The notes: generated by a model not told the origin, from the sequence alone. Counted from the stretch's first letter, positions 39,208 to 48,993 are shown. The stretch is 64,000 nt of DNA from Methanobacterium sp964452085 (GCA_964452085.1 CAYVKL010000001.1:310001-374000), one strand, 5' to 3'. Numbers and translations: made by a program.

Positions 39208-40485
39208 TTAAATATTTATTAACCAATTGAGGATACATTTTATTACTTCTTCACTTATGTGGCCCTCACTTCCGTATTCTTGTGGGGTTGATTTGCCTTC
39301 TCCTTCCATGAATAGGTGGTTTAACCGGGGAAATAAATGGAAATTAACATTTTCTCTATTTTCAAGTTCACTTTTCCAGACTTCAAAGTCTTTGGTGGGT
39401 GAAACCTGGTAATCGCGCCCTCCTTGCAGGATGAGCATGGGCATTTTCAGGGGTTTTAAGATTTCTTTTGTAGGATTGTTCCGTAGATCAAGTAGATATG
39501 CTGCTGAAATTCCTAAAGGCAGTTCTTTTGACGGTACATCAACAGAAAGCTCAGGATCTTTGACCCTGGCCACTTTCACTTTCAAAGATTCTAATGTTGC
39601 CTTTTGTTCGTCGGTCATTGTACCAGTGAGGCTATAAAGGTAGGTGAATTGTTCTAAAATGGTGTCTTCCAGTGGGCGGATATTCCCAGCCATGATAATC
39701 AACCCTGCCAGATCAGGATCTTGCTGACATATACGGGGGGCAAGTGACGCGCCTAAGCTGTGGCCCAATATGAAAACACGTTGGGGGTCAATGTTCGCTG
39801 TTTGACGCAATAATTTAGCTGCCGACAGTGCATCGTCAATAACTTCTTCTTGCACAGTCATCTTGGACACGCGGTCTGTTGTAAACTCTGAAGCATGTTC
39901 AAGGGTTCTTTTATCATATCTCAACACTGCGATACCATTTGAAGCCAAGCCCCAGGCCAGGTCACGAAATATTTTATTAGGCCCAATGCTTTCATCACGA
40001 TCATTGGGACCGGATCCATGAACCAACACCACACCTGGAAAAGGTCCTGAACCAGAGGGGATAGTTAAAGTGCCTGGCACCGACCACTTACCCGTACCAA
40101 TGGAAACATCAATTTCTTCAAAACAGGAATTATCTGCATATACTGGTGGGTTGTACTCAGTATTGGAAGGCATGAAGTTTAAACCACTTATATGTCCATG
40201 AATGTTGAACACCACCTGTATATCAATGGCCACACGTTCAAACTGGCACCGAACATTAACTATTCGGTGGGTTTCCACTTCAGCTGTTTGCAACACACTC
40301 AACTGGATTAAATCGCCTGCTGATTCAGTTAAACCTTTCCAGGATTCTTTTAATTTAGATTCCGGGAAAGTATTTTTCATCTGGTCATCAAACTGGCTGA
40401 AGGCTCTATTATAATTGTTCTGTAACAGTTGGGACACAAATCTTGCAGCCAATGCCTTTAGATTCTCAAAATTTAAAGAACTCAT
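39208..40485 (-). CDS. Alpha/beta hydrolase with N-terminal DUF3887 domain
   Basis: 425 residues. An N-terminal DUF3887-type domain (NYNRAFSQFDDQMKNTFPES, residues 1-110) precedes a serine hydrolase: GVVLVHGSGPNDRDE near 155, nucleophile elbow FILGHSLGASLAPRI near 243, acid LQGGRDYQVSP near 356 and histidine FPRLNHLFM near 388. No signal peptide, so cytoplasmic. Related bacterial proteins are annotated as dienelactone-like hydrolases or peptidases. GAGGAAAAT precedes ATG 40485. It converges on the SulP gene, so it is a stand-alone unit. Substrate unknown. Confidence 0.88.
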   Translation of the reverse strand: MSSLNFENLKALAARFVSQLLQNNYNRAFSQFDDQMKNTFPESKLKESWKGLTESAGDLIQLSVLQTAEVETHRIVNVRCQFERVAIDIQVVFNIHGHISGLNFMPSNTEYNPPVYADNSCFEEIDVSIGTGKWSVPGTLTIPSGSGPFPGVVLVHGSGPNDRDESIGPNKIFRDLAWGLASNGIAVLRYDKRTLEHASEFTTDRVSKMTVQEEVIDDALSAAKLLRQTANIDPQRVFILGHSLGASLAPRICQQDPDLAGLIIMAGNIRPLEDTILEQFTYLYSLTGTMTDEQKATLESLKVKVARVKDPELSVDVPSKELPLGISAAYLLDLRNNPTKEILKPLKMPMLILQGGRDYQVSPTKDFEVWKSELENRENVNFHLFPRLNHLFMEGEGKSTPQEYGSEGHISEEVIKCILNWLINI

Positions 40486-40751
40486 ATATTTTCCTCGTTT
40501 TAATTAAGCTGCCAGTTCTTTATAAATGGTGTTGTGGTGAAAATAATCCAAGTTTTATATTCACTCTCATCCAATGGATTTGGTATTATATGCAGAAGGT
40601 TGCGAATGAAAGATCATGGTTGCTTGGATCTGGAGTAGATTATGGGTGGGGTTCTGAGGAAAATAATAAATAAAGAATTTAAATATAAAATAACTTGATA
40701 TTTTTCCTAATTTCAAAAATTAACATTCAAAAAATAATTGGGGGTTAGTGG

Positions 40752-42053
40752 TTGTATAAAAAGCAATATCAGAATAAATTAACCAGTCCAGAAGAGGCTG
40801 TTAAACTAATCAAAAAAAGTGACATGTTGGTTCATGGGTTAACAATGGCTGAACCACCAGCACTTCTTGATGCAGTCGCCTCTCGCTTGCGTGAGGGAGA
40901 CCTTGATAAGATAAAGATGTTTTCTGTCCTCCCACTTTCATCCGTTTGTTCCACTATTCTCGCTCCAGACTTGATGGACTGTGTAGAGGCATACTGTGGT
41001 TTTGTTGATTCTGGTACAAGGGGTTTGGTGAGCACAGGACTCAATTATTATGTTCCTAATCACCTTCACCAAATACCTAGGCTATTGGAAGAGTTCATTG
41101 GTGTTGATGTTTGTGTCACCACGGTTTCCCCCATGGATGATGCGGGTTATTTTTCCCTGGGAACTGCCAATGATTTCACCTCCACCGCTGCCAGGGCAGC
41201 CCGGGTTTTAATTGTCGAAGTTAACCAGAACATGCCACGGGTTTTCGGTGATTCATTGGTCCATATTTCTGAGGTGGATGCAGTTGTGGAGAACCATGTA
41301 ACCATTCCTGACTTCCCATGTGGAGAAAAACTACCTGAAGCAGATAAAATTGGTAAAATAATATCTAAGATGGTTCCGGATGGTGCAACTCTTCAAATGG
41401 GGATCGGTGTCCTTCCTAATGCCGTGGCTGATCAATTAGGCAATCATTCGGACCTTGGAATCCACACCGAAGTATTCGGGCCGGGAATGGTTCATCTTAT
41501 TAAGAAAGGAGTCATTAATGGTGAGAAGAAAACCCTCCATCCTCGTAAGCACGTTTTCACCGTGGCCCAGGGAGACCAGGAAATGCTGGAATTCATGAAT
41601 GAAAACCCGGCCATGGAAAGCTATCCCTGTTCCTATGTAAACAACCCAGCAGTAATAGCTAAAAACGACAGGATGATTTCCATTAACTCTCTTATCCAAG
41701 TAGATCTTCTTGGGCAGTGCAATGCAGAGTATTTGGCCGGTCATCAGTACAGTGGAACTGGTGGGCAGCTTGATTTTGTTAGAGGTGCTTTTGATTCAAA
41801 AGAAGGAAAATCAATACTTGCTTTTTACTCCACTGCCAAAAATGATACAATATCCAGGGTGGTGGATCGTTTAGACTCTGGAGCCATGGTTACCACACCA
41901 CGCATGGACACTCATTACCTGGTAACTGAGTATGGGGTGGCGAACTTAAAAGGCAAGTCCACTCGTGAAAGAGCAGAGGCGATAATCAAAATTGCCCATC
42001 CTAAATTCAGGGATGAACTTTATAGGAAGGCTGAGGAGATGTATCTTATATAG
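40752..42053 (+). CDS. Acetyl-CoA hydrolase/CoA-transferase family (4-hydroxybutyrate CoA-transferase-like)
   Basis: 433 residues, class I CoA-transferase of the Cat1/AbfT group. Segments: VASRLREGDLDKIKMFSVLP, TVSPMDDAGYFSLGTANDFT, GATLQMGIGVLPNAVADQLG, and TEYGVANLKGKSTRERAEAI near the C-terminus. The start is TTG 40752, with GGGGG about nine bases upstream. Members move CoA between acetate and another acid such as 4-hydroxybutyrate or succinate. In a hydrogenotrophic methanogen this is unexpected and may serve acetate or fatty acid uptake. Direction is opposite to the hydrolase and the GAP protein on either side. Confidence 0.88.
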   Translation: MYKKQYQNKLTSPEEAVKLIKKSDMLVHGLTMAEPPALLDAVASRLREGDLDKIKMFSVLPLSSVCSTILAPDLMDCVEAYCGFVDSGTRGLVSTGLNYYVPNHLHQIPRLLEEFIGVDVCVTTVSPMDDAGYFSLGTANDFTSTAARAARVLIVEVNQNMPRVFGDSLVHISEVDAVVENHVTIPDFPCGEKLPEADKIGKIISKMVPDGATLQMGIGVLPNAVADQLGNHSDLGIHTEVFGPGMVHLIKKGVINGEKKTLHPRKHVFTVAQGDQEMLEFMNENPAMESYPCSYVNNPAVIAKNDRMISINSLIQVDLLGQCNAEYLAGHQYSGTGGQLDFVRGAFDSKEGKSILAFYSTAKNDTISRVVDRLDSGAMVTTPRMDTHYLVTEYGVANLKGKSTRERAEAIIKIAHPKFRDELYRKAEEMYLI

Positions 42054-42075
42054 AATCTTTTTTAATCCTATATAA

Positions 42076-42771
42076 TCACATTCCCAACTTTTGCAATCCA
42101 CTATAAACCACAAATATTCCTATGGCAATGCAGAAAAGCCCCGTTACAATGTTACCATGATTGCTAATCCACTCGTCAACTGGACCAAGAATTTTTCGAG
42201 CTTTTTTAGGGAAAATCACGAAGAATAAGAGGGGAATCTCTATAATTAAAAGCGCGATGAGGATTAAGATGATAACAGATATGGCATCATTGGTTAACCC
42301 GGCGTTAACTACACCTATGCTTCGACCAACTGCCAGGACGAAAATAGCAGTGCTGAAGTTCATAAGGAATGCAATGATTCCGATAGTGAAATATTTAACA
42401 AACAAGCTGATTGTACTTGCGTTGGGATCTATTTCAAGACGTTTCAAGAAGTTTCCTCCTTTATTGTCTTGTTTGGCAGCGAAGTTTCTAAGACCCAGAA
42501 GAACCAGTACTGCACCCAGGAAAAGATCTATGGCGGCCATGGTTGCAGGGTTGGACTGTCCTGAAGCAGTTAATTTCTGACCCAGGAATACTCCAATTAA
42601 AACTGTTATCACCAGAACTACAACGGCCCCTAGATAAAATGAAAATCCCGCTAATCGGGGTTTTTTGGCCATGGACATTATTACCAGGAAAATTGAAAAT
42701 GTCACTGGACTCACTGCCGCGGCCCAGGAAAGTGGTATGGTTATTGCTAAAAGACTTGAAAGATCTGCCAT
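42076..42771 (-). CDS. GAP/Sap-family membrane transporter
   Basis: About 231 residues, six predicted membrane helices: IPLSWAAAVSPVTFSIFLVI with the typical internal S-P motif, VVVLVITVLIGVFLGQKL, AIDLFLGAVLVLLGLRNF, FTIGIIAFLMNFSTAIFVLA, VIILILIALLIIEIPLLFFV and VTGLFCIAIGIFVVYSGLQ. This layout matches the GAP/Sap branch of the LysE-like exporters (sulfolipid-addressing type), a group related to CcdA/LysE. The start is ATG 42771 with AGGGAG upstream. Substrate unknown. Confidence 0.75.
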   Translation of the reverse strand: MADLSSLLAITIPLSWAAAVSPVTFSIFLVIMSMAKKPRLAGFSFYLGAVVVLVITVLIGVFLGQKLTASGQSNPATMAAIDLFLGAVLVLLGLRNFAAKQDNKGGNFLKRLEIDPNASTISLFVKYFTIGIIAFLMNFSTAIFVLAVGRSIGVVNAGLTNDAISVIILILIALLIIEIPLLFFVIFPKKARKILGPVDEWISNHGNIVTGLFCIAIGIFVVYSGLQKLGM

Positions 42772-42925
42772 TTGGTTCAACTCCCTCTAAATAAAACCTT
42801 TAATTGACTTTAATTGAATTGCCATGAATTATGTGTATTTGTCTCCTAATCACATCAAATACTAAAATTTTCAATTAATTTTAATGGAATGATTATTAAT
42901 GAAATTTTCTAAATAAATATCTAAA

Positions 42926-43891
42926 CTAAAGGTAGGGTGCACTTTCCAGATCAACCTCAACATCTTCAAAGTTCAGTTTTTTCTTTTTCACCCAAACAAA
43001 ACCACGGTCGGGGGTGATTACTGCAACATCTATTGGCCCACCTACTCCAGGCATATCTCCGGGGTCGGCGTTTATTCCATCTGAAAATCGTTGAATGGCA
43101 CTGGTGGTGTGAATCATCAAAGTGGCAAAGTCTACAGCATCCTGAAGAGTCATGGTACCCCATTGAATATTATATTCCATCCCTTGTAGCTGTTTCTGCA
43201 CTTCTGACTCCCCTCGAGTTTTTAAGGAGTCCTTAACAAAGTCCAGGTTGACAATACGCCCGTCGAAACCTAAAACTATTCGGGTTATAACATCTCCCTG
43301 ACCAATCCAGGAGCTGCCGTACTGCTTATCAATTTCATAACTGTCCCTGAGTTTCTGCATCTGACCGGGGATGCGGCAACTGAATACTTGATGGGATCCA
43401 TCCTGATTAAATCCCGCAACAAGGACTTCTATGGGATCTAAACTTGCATTTATTTCCTCAACAATGCCCTGAGGGTTCTGGAAGGTGAAGTGTATCTGAT
43501 TATCATTTCTTTGCACATTTATTATTTTAAGGCCTTTGGACTGAAGATCATTTCCAATGTTGGATTCTAAGTCATTTAACTGGTCTTCCCATGCATATTT
43601 TTTGTTAAAAAGGTTGTTGAGTCCCTGAGCCACTTCTTCAACTTCCATATCTTCCACTCCTGCTTCGTGCTTGAATTCATCTATGAACTGGCTCAGATTT
43701 TTGGGAACACCATTTTCAACTAAAAAAGCCAACCCCGCAATTCCCACACCTATTCTTTTGTTAATTTGAAAGAGTTTCATGGCGTTTTCACTACCTATGC
43801 GGGCCATTCCTTTCATATTCCGATAGGACTGGCGGCTGTCGGCTGCAAGGATTATTCCTTCTGGTGTGGTGGTGTTTATAACTATTGACAT
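42926..43891 (-). CDS. Proteasome-like Ntn-hydrolase protein
   Basis: 321 residues. It begins SIVINTTTPEGIILAADSRQ, which resembles the proteasome beta-subunit start (TTT...ADxR) and its catalytic context, followed by MARIGSENAMKLFQINKRIG, VGIAGLAFLVENG and a long middle insert. So it belongs to the 20S/HslV superfamily, but it is far larger than a beta subunit (about 200 residues) and lacks a clear propeptide. It may be an Anbu-like or related protein. ATG 43891 follows GAGG at the right distance, in preference to ATG 43906. No proteasome gene is near it. Confidence 0.75.
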   Translation of the reverse strand: MSIVINTTTPEGIILAADSRQSYRNMKGMARIGSENAMKLFQINKRIGVGIAGLAFLVENGVPKNLSQFIDEFKHEAGVEDMEVEEVAQGLNNLFNKKYAWEDQLNDLESNIGNDLQSKGLKIINVQRNDNQIHFTFQNPQGIVEEINASLDPIEVLVAGFNQDGSHQVFSCRIPGQMQKLRDSYEIDKQYGSSWIGQGDVITRIVLGFDGRIVNLDFVKDSLKTRGESEVQKQLQGMEYNIQWGTMTLQDAVDFATLMIHTTSAIQRFSDGINADPGDMPGVGGPIDVAVITPDRGFVWVKKKKLNFEDVEVDLESAPYL

Positions 43892-44080
43892 GTATTTAAG
43901 CCTCAAATATTAATTGTTTCAATTTAAATTAGATTATATTTAGTACTGGATTTATTATGAATATCTTGATTAATAGTCCTTTAGTAAATACACTAACTAG
44001 CCTCAATTATTGATACATTTTTTATTAAGCTATAAGCCAATTATTCTAATTTTAAAAGGAGGTTTAATAGCTTTATAACG

Positions 44081-45838
44081 TTATTTAGAGTTTTTTAGGG
44101 TTAACGGTTTATATGGTATGTAAGCTGGTTTCCAGATATTGGATTCCACTTTTTCTGATATTCCGTCCATGGAATAATATCTGCTCACACCTTCCAGAAT
44201 AGCCTGTTTGGCCACAGCCACACCAATATTTTTGCTCACTTCCTGTAGCTTGGAAACTTCGGGTAGTAATCGGGTGTTGGCCTCCTGGAAATTAACTGAA
44301 TTTGCAAGTTCTATTATGGCAGCATCCATCATGCCCGAGGTCACTCGCTCGGCCTGGCAGCTGATAATGCCAAGCCCCAACCCAGGGAATATCAGAGCAT
44401 TATTGCACTGAGCTATAGGGAAATTATTACCATTGAATTTAACATCATCAAATGGGCTTCCCGTGGCGATGAGTGCTTTTCCATTTGTCCAAGTGATTAT
44501 ATCTTCTGGAATTGCCTCTATAAGTGTTAATGGATTTGATAAGGGGAATATGATGGGACGTCCCACCTGAGATGCCATTTCGGTTACAACATCTTGAGTA
44601 AAGGCACCGTGTGCCGTGCTGGTGCCTATGAGGATAGTGGGCTTCACATGGCGTACCACATCTAAAAGGTTTTTAATATCCATATTTGGGTTTGAACTTT
44701 TGATATTTTCTTTGCGGGCGTATGGTGCTTTGAAATAATCTATATTTTCCCGGTCGCTGGTTATCAGTCCCTGGCTGTCCATAAGATAGAAGCGACTGTA
44801 GGCTTCCCGGTGATTTAGCCCATTTTTTACCATATGTTCCCAGATCTGGTCTGCAATGCCGCACCCTGCCGTTCCAGCACCATAAATAAGCACCCGATGA
44901 TGACATAGGGGGGTTCCGGTTAATTTTAAAGAATTCAGGAGGGCGGCCATGGCAACAGCCCCGGTACCCTGTATATCATCATTAAAGGTGCACATCTTAT
45001 CCTGATATCTGTCCAGATGATGCCTGGCATTTTTCTTTCCAAAATCTTCCCATTGGAGGAAAACTTTGGGAAATTTTGATTTTATGGCATTGATCACAGT
45101 TTCCACAAAGTTATGATATTCATCTTGACTTATTCGTGGGTTTCGCCAGCCAAGATAGAACTGATCTTCTAAAAGGCGAGGATTATTAGTGCCAACATCA
45201 ATCATAATAGGGAGCATTCTACGTGGATTGATGCCGGCACATAGGGTGTAAACCACCAGCTTGGCCACTGAGATTCCAATTCCATTGGCACCCTGGTCCC
45301 CAATTCCTAGTATCTGTTCAGAATCAGTTAAAACAATGAGGTCAATTTCATCTTCATCCCAGTGATCAAGGATTTCATCAATGTGGTCACGATCAGGGTA
45401 TGATAGATAGATTCCTCTTGGTTTCCGGAATTCATCACTGTAACGCTGAATAGCCAGACCCGCAGTGGGTGTGTAAATAATTGGCATCATTTCATGGATA
45501 TGGTCCTGGATGAGGCGGAAAAAAAGAGTTTCATTGGTGTTGTATAGGTTATTTAAAAAAATATTTTTCTGAAGATCATCAGCCTGCAGAGAGAACTGTT
45601 GGTAGGCCCGTTGCAGTTGTTCATCTAAAGTTTCCACAGAATGAGGCAAAAGTCCGATAAGGTTGAATAATTCTCTTTCCTTAGTGCTAAAAGCAGTACC
45701 CTTATTAAGATGTGAAGATTGAAGGAGTTGGCTCCCTCTAAGATCAGTTTCAATATATTTAGTTCCTTCTTTTTCTACAGTAACCGCAATGGATTTAAAC
45801 TGTAACCCTCCATATTTTGGGAACTCTTGGAAAATCAA
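44081..45838 (-). CDS. maeA: NAD-type malic enzyme (first copy)
   Basis: 585-residue malate dehydrogenase (oxaloacetate-decarboxylating). Conserved sites: YTPTAGLAIQRYSDEFRKPR, DSEQILGIGDQGANGIGISV, FNDDIQGTGAVAMAALLNSL for metal binding, VLIYGAGTAGCGIAD near residue 319 for NAD(P), and PIIFPLSNPLTLIEAIPEDI. The large-subunit type resembles bacterial SfcA and eukaryotic enzymes, unlike the 400-residue form. Start TTG 45838 is preceded by GGGGGAC. Reaction: malate + NAD(P)+ to pyruvate + CO2, or the reverse. Cofactor choice cannot be read from the fold alone. Confidence 0.92.
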   Translation of the reverse strand: MIFQEFPKYGGLQFKSIAVTVEKEGTKYIETDLRGSQLLQSSHLNKGTAFSTKERELFNLIGLLPHSVETLDEQLQRAYQQFSLQADDLQKNIFLNNLYNTNETLFFRLIQDHIHEMMPIIYTPTAGLAIQRYSDEFRKPRGIYLSYPDRDHIDEILDHWDEDEIDLIVLTDSEQILGIGDQGANGIGISVAKLVVYTLCAGINPRRMLPIMIDVGTNNPRLLEDQFYLGWRNPRISQDEYHNFVETVINAIKSKFPKVFLQWEDFGKKNARHHLDRYQDKMCTFNDDIQGTGAVAMAALLNSLKLTGTPLCHHRVLIYGAGTAGCGIADQIWEHMVKNGLNHREAYSRFYLMDSQGLITSDRENIDYFKAPYARKENIKSSNPNMDIKNLLDVVRHVKPTILIGTSTAHGAFTQDVVTEMASQVGRPIIFPLSNPLTLIEAIPEDIITWTNGKALIATGSPFDDVKFNGNNFPIAQCNNALIFPGLGLGIISCQAERVTSGMMDAAIIELANSVNFQEANTRLLPEVSKLQEVSKNIGVAVAKQAILEGVSRYYSMDGISEKVESNIWKPAYIPYKPLTLKNSK

Positions 45839-46054
45839 TTGTCCCCCTGGTATGAATTATAATTATTTTTTTTACCCATATATAAACTTTTGGGAAGTTA
45901 TGGGTTTGCAAGTTGTCAATTTTCTGATTTTGGACAATTTAGATTAGTTATTTCTTGATACACAATCGAATGTAATCTGATATAACATGAATTTAATTTG
46001 TATTAAATATCCATTGAATAAATTTCTAAAACCATCTAAACCAAAAATTTGGCT

Positions 46055-47797
46055 TTAAACATTATTTGAAGATTTATAAGGGATATAAAATGGTTTCCAG
46101 ATGTTAGATTCTACTAGTTTCTCAATATCTGATTCCGTTCTGTTTTTGGCAACTCCTTCCAGTATGGCTTGTCTGGCTACGGCCACTCCTATTTTTTTAC
46201 TCACTTCTTGGAGTCTGGATACTTCTGGGAGTAGCCTTTCGTGAGGGTCATCAAGAATGTTTACAGAATTACTGAGTTCATATACTGCCGCATCTATCAT
46301 TCCAGGGCTCACTATTTTAGATTTGGCACTGATCACACCCAATCCCAATCCTGGGAACATAAATGCATTGTTACATTGAGCTATGGATATGGTTTTTCCA
46401 TTGATATTGACATCCTCAAAGGGACTTCCACTGGCCACCAGTGCCCTTCCCCTAGTCCAATTAAGAATATCGTGAGGGGTTGCCTCAGCCAGATTTACTG
46501 GATTGGAAAGTGGAAGAATAATGGGCCTATTTACACCAGAAGCCATTTCTGTAACCACATTTTTACTAAAAGAACCTGGAACTGTTGATGTACCTATAAG
46601 AATAGTTGGATGCACATGGCGAACAACGTCCAGTAGGCTGATAGATCCACAACCTGAATGGTAACTTTCTTCACCAGAAGTATCCCAACTTTGCGTTTCA
46701 TCTTTTGGTCTGGAATAGGGGGCTTTGAAATAATCAAGGTTTTCCCGGTCTTCGGTTACCAGTCCTTCACTGTCCATGAGCCAGAAACGAGAACGGGCTT
46801 CTTGGAGACTTATTCCGTCTTTTACCATCCAAGCAGCGATTCTGTCTGCAATACCGCATCCTGCACTCCCCGCACCAAAAATCAACACCTTGTGGTTGGA
46901 AATTTTATCCCCTATTAAATTGGACGCATTAAGGATGGCTGCCATTGTAACAGCCCCCGTACCCTGTATATCATCGTTAAATGTGCATATTTTATCTTGG
47001 TACTCTTCCAGGTTACATCTTGCTTTATTTTTACCGAAATCTTCCCATTGGAGCACCACATCCGGGAATTTTTCCTTGATCACTCCCATTACTTTACCCA
47101 CAAAGCCATCATATTCTTTCCCGCTGATTCTGCGGTGGCGCCAGCCAATGTAGAGAGGATCTTGGAGAAGTTTGTTGTTATTGGTTCCCACATCTATCAT
47201 TAAAGGAAGCATTCTTCGAGGATTTATACCTGCTGCTAAGGTATAAATAACCAGTTTAGCCACTGAAATCCCTATTCCATTGGCTCCCTGATCCCCTATT
47301 CCCAATATCTGCTCAGAATCCGTAACAACAATTAGATCTATTTCTGGGTTGATCCGATTTTCAAGGATCTCATCAACATGATCTCGGTCTGGATAAGCGA
47401 TGTAAATACCCCGAGGCTTTCTGAATTCATTGCTGTACTGTTGAATCGCTAACCCTGCAGTTGGAGTGTAGATTATGGGCATCATTTCTTTGATATGTTC
47501 AGATATGAGTCTGAAAAAGAGAGTTTCATTAATATTGTAAAGATTATTGAGGAATATGTTCTTTTGGAGGTTATCAGAATTTATTGAGTACTGCCTGTAT
47601 GCTCTTTGCAGTTGTTCTTCTATAGATTCAACCGCTGGGGGCAGAAGACCTTTCAAGGAGAATTCTTCCCTTTCTTCCTTGTTAAATGCTGTACCTTTAT
47701 TTAGTTGGGCAGATTCCAACAGCCCAATTCCAGTGAGGTCAGTTTCGATGTATTTGGATGCTCCATATTCATCTAAAACCTCTCTCGAAGTAAACAA
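46055..47797 (-). CDS. maeA: NAD-type malic enzyme (second copy)
   Basis: 580-residue paralog of the neighbour at 44081-45838, same strand, 216 bp away. Shared features include QILGIGDQGANGIGISVAKL, FNDDIQGTGAVTMAAILNAS, VLIFGAGSAGCGIADRIAAW and RPIILPLSNPVNLAEATPHD; many residues match but drift is large, so the duplication is not recent. This copy has an extra insert near residue 380 (WDTSGEESYHSGCGSISLLD). Start TTG 47797 (MFTSREVLDEYG) follows GGAGGG, a strong ribosome site. The two copies could be regulated separately or form a mixed oligomer. Confidence 0.92.
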   Translation of the reverse strand: MFTSREVLDEYGASKYIETDLTGIGLLESAQLNKGTAFNKEEREEFSLKGLLPPAVESIEEQLQRAYRQYSINSDNLQKNIFLNNLYNINETLFFRLISEHIKEMMPIIYTPTAGLAIQQYSNEFRKPRGIYIAYPDRDHVDEILENRINPEIDLIVVTDSEQILGIGDQGANGIGISVAKLVIYTLAAGINPRRMLPLMIDVGTNNNKLLQDPLYIGWRHRRISGKEYDGFVGKVMGVIKEKFPDVVLQWEDFGKNKARCNLEEYQDKICTFNDDIQGTGAVTMAAILNASNLIGDKISNHKVLIFGAGSAGCGIADRIAAWMVKDGISLQEARSRFWLMDSEGLVTEDRENLDYFKAPYSRPKDETQSWDTSGEESYHSGCGSISLLDVVRHVHPTILIGTSTVPGSFSKNVVTEMASGVNRPIILPLSNPVNLAEATPHDILNWTRGRALVASGSPFEDVNINGKTISIAQCNNAFMFPGLGLGVISAKSKIVSPGMIDAAVYELSNSVNILDDPHERLLPEVSRLQEVSKKIGVAVARQAILEGVAKNRTESDIEKLVESNIWKPFYIPYKSSNNV

Positions 47798-48145
47798 AAA
47801 AAATCCCTCCTATATTACATGAAAATTATGATTTAAAAAAAATTAATTATTCTTAGTGTAATTTACATTATATTCTTCCTGTTATAATAAATCATCTATT
47901 AATTAATTACATTTTAAAACATTAAAGGATTTTATGCTAATATTTCTTGATAATTCACTCTACTCGCAAGAGATTCTATTCAGCTGTGATAAAACAGATT
48001 AGGAGGTGATGTAATCAAATATAATCATTTTCAGAGGTATTATTTTTTCAAGTTTATAGCAAATAAAAAAAATAAGGTTATTTTTTCAATTTTTTGGTGT
48101 AAAAAAACTAATCTTATAAACAATATAGATAATAGCAGTGATTTT
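47798..48145. other. Intergenic region, 348 bp
   Basis: Divergent spacer between the second malic enzyme and the rhodanese gene. TTATAAA at 48114-48120 is a possible TATA box, and GTGATTTT at 48137-48144 the ribosome site. No other structure is obvious. Confidence 0.4.
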
Positions 48146-48475
48146 ATGACTCAATTTATAACAGTCTCTCCTAAAGATGCACTGCAATTAATGGAAAAAC
48201 ATCCTGAAATCAATATTCTGGATATCCGGCCTCAAATTGATTTTCAAATTGAACATATCCCTGGTGCAAAGAATCTGGATTACGATGGGCACCAGTTCCA
48301 GAGTAAGGTGGAAAAACTGGATAAAACAAAGCCCTACATCATTTATTGTAAAAGTGGTGTTAGGGGTGGTTATTTCATGGGAAAAATGCGTGAATCTGGT
48401 TTCATAGGGGCTTATAATATTTTAGGTGGATATGTAGCTTGGAAATTGAGTAAACTACCTCTGACGAGTGATTAG
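48146..48475 (+). CDS. Rhodanese-domain protein
   Basis: 109 residues, single rhodanese domain. The persulfide cysteine sits in YCKSGVRGGYFMGKM near residue 73, after NILDIRPQIDFQIEHIPGAK. The end YNILGGYVAWKLSKLPLTSD is nearly the same as in the rhodanese at 56724-57101. Small sulfur-carrier or thiosulfate sulfurtransferase role is possible. A pirin-like remnant begins 10 bp after its stop, suggesting an original rhodanese-pirin operon. Confidence 0.85.
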   Translation: MTQFITVSPKDALQLMEKHPEINILDIRPQIDFQIEHIPGAKNLDYDGHQFQSKVEKLDKTKPYIIYCKSGVRGGYFMGKMRESGFIGAYNILGGYVAWKLSKLPLTSD

Positions 48476-48485
48476 GAAGAGTTAT

Positions 48486-48613
48486 ATGTCTTCAAGGAAA
48501 GTTGAAGAAATTATAAAACCAATTTATGTGATGGAAGGTGCGGGGTGCGCCTTAGAAGAACTATTGCAACCAATCGTTTAGATTATCTGAGTGAAGGCAC
48601 TTTTGTTAAATAA
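48486..48613 (+). pseudogene. Pirin-family gene remnant, frameshifted and truncated
   Basis: ATG 48486 opens MSSRKVEEIIKPIYVMEGAG, matching the pirin N-terminus (RKV..I..P....EGAGV.LRR). One base is missing in the G run of GGTGCGGGGTGCGCC: the original frame ends at a TAG (48578), while the next frame continues VRLRRTIATNRLDYL and then stops at 48613. The conserved remainder of pirin (LDPFLLFDEF and the cupin core) is absent. So this is the 5' end of a dead pirin gene, with a 10-bp gap to the rhodanese stop. Confidence 0.75.
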
Positions 48614-48719
48614 TTTGGATTAATTCACTTTAGCATTTTTTAAAAATAATTTACCAGATATAAGGAATTAACTGTACTTAACCTTCTTTTGATAATCCAC
48701 TATCCTTCTAATTCTTCCA

Positions 48720-48736
48720 GGAGCATCTATCGCTCC
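48720..48736. terminator. Hairpin after the pirin remnant
   Basis: GGAGC (48720-48724) and GCTCC (48732-48736) form a 5-bp stem with a 7-base loop; it may be a leftover 3' end signal. Not followed by a clear T run. Confidence 0.2.
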
Positions 48737-48851
48737 CCTAAAATGCGGATTTTAAATTAAATATTAAAGTTTCCTTCAAATATTTTAAAAATTATTATTT
48801 AAGTGGGCTGATGGCGATAGACTTACCATGTTAATTTCAATATTTTAATTA

Positions 48852-48993
48852 TTTAAATCAAAAAGAGATTAATGTCAAAATTTTGCTATCACTATATAGA
48901 GCGACCTATCAGAAATTACGAATTTTGACGAACATCCAGTTTTTGGCAAATGTGTTTATATATTTCCTCAGTTATCCTAAAATTCCTAAATAA
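48852..48993. repeat. Repeat A, copy of the 3' end of the 49839-50330 gene
   Basis: The core 48876-48947 (72 bp) matches 49799-49870 with one mismatch; weaker similarity extends both ways. Read on the minus strand it contains a degenerate copy of the end of the 163-residue protein (RNFRITEEIYKHICQKLDVR then QNS and stop), so it is a decayed duplicate. Within it, GTCAAAATT and AATTTTGAC bound a 56-bp segment as inverted ends. Confidence 0.75.
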
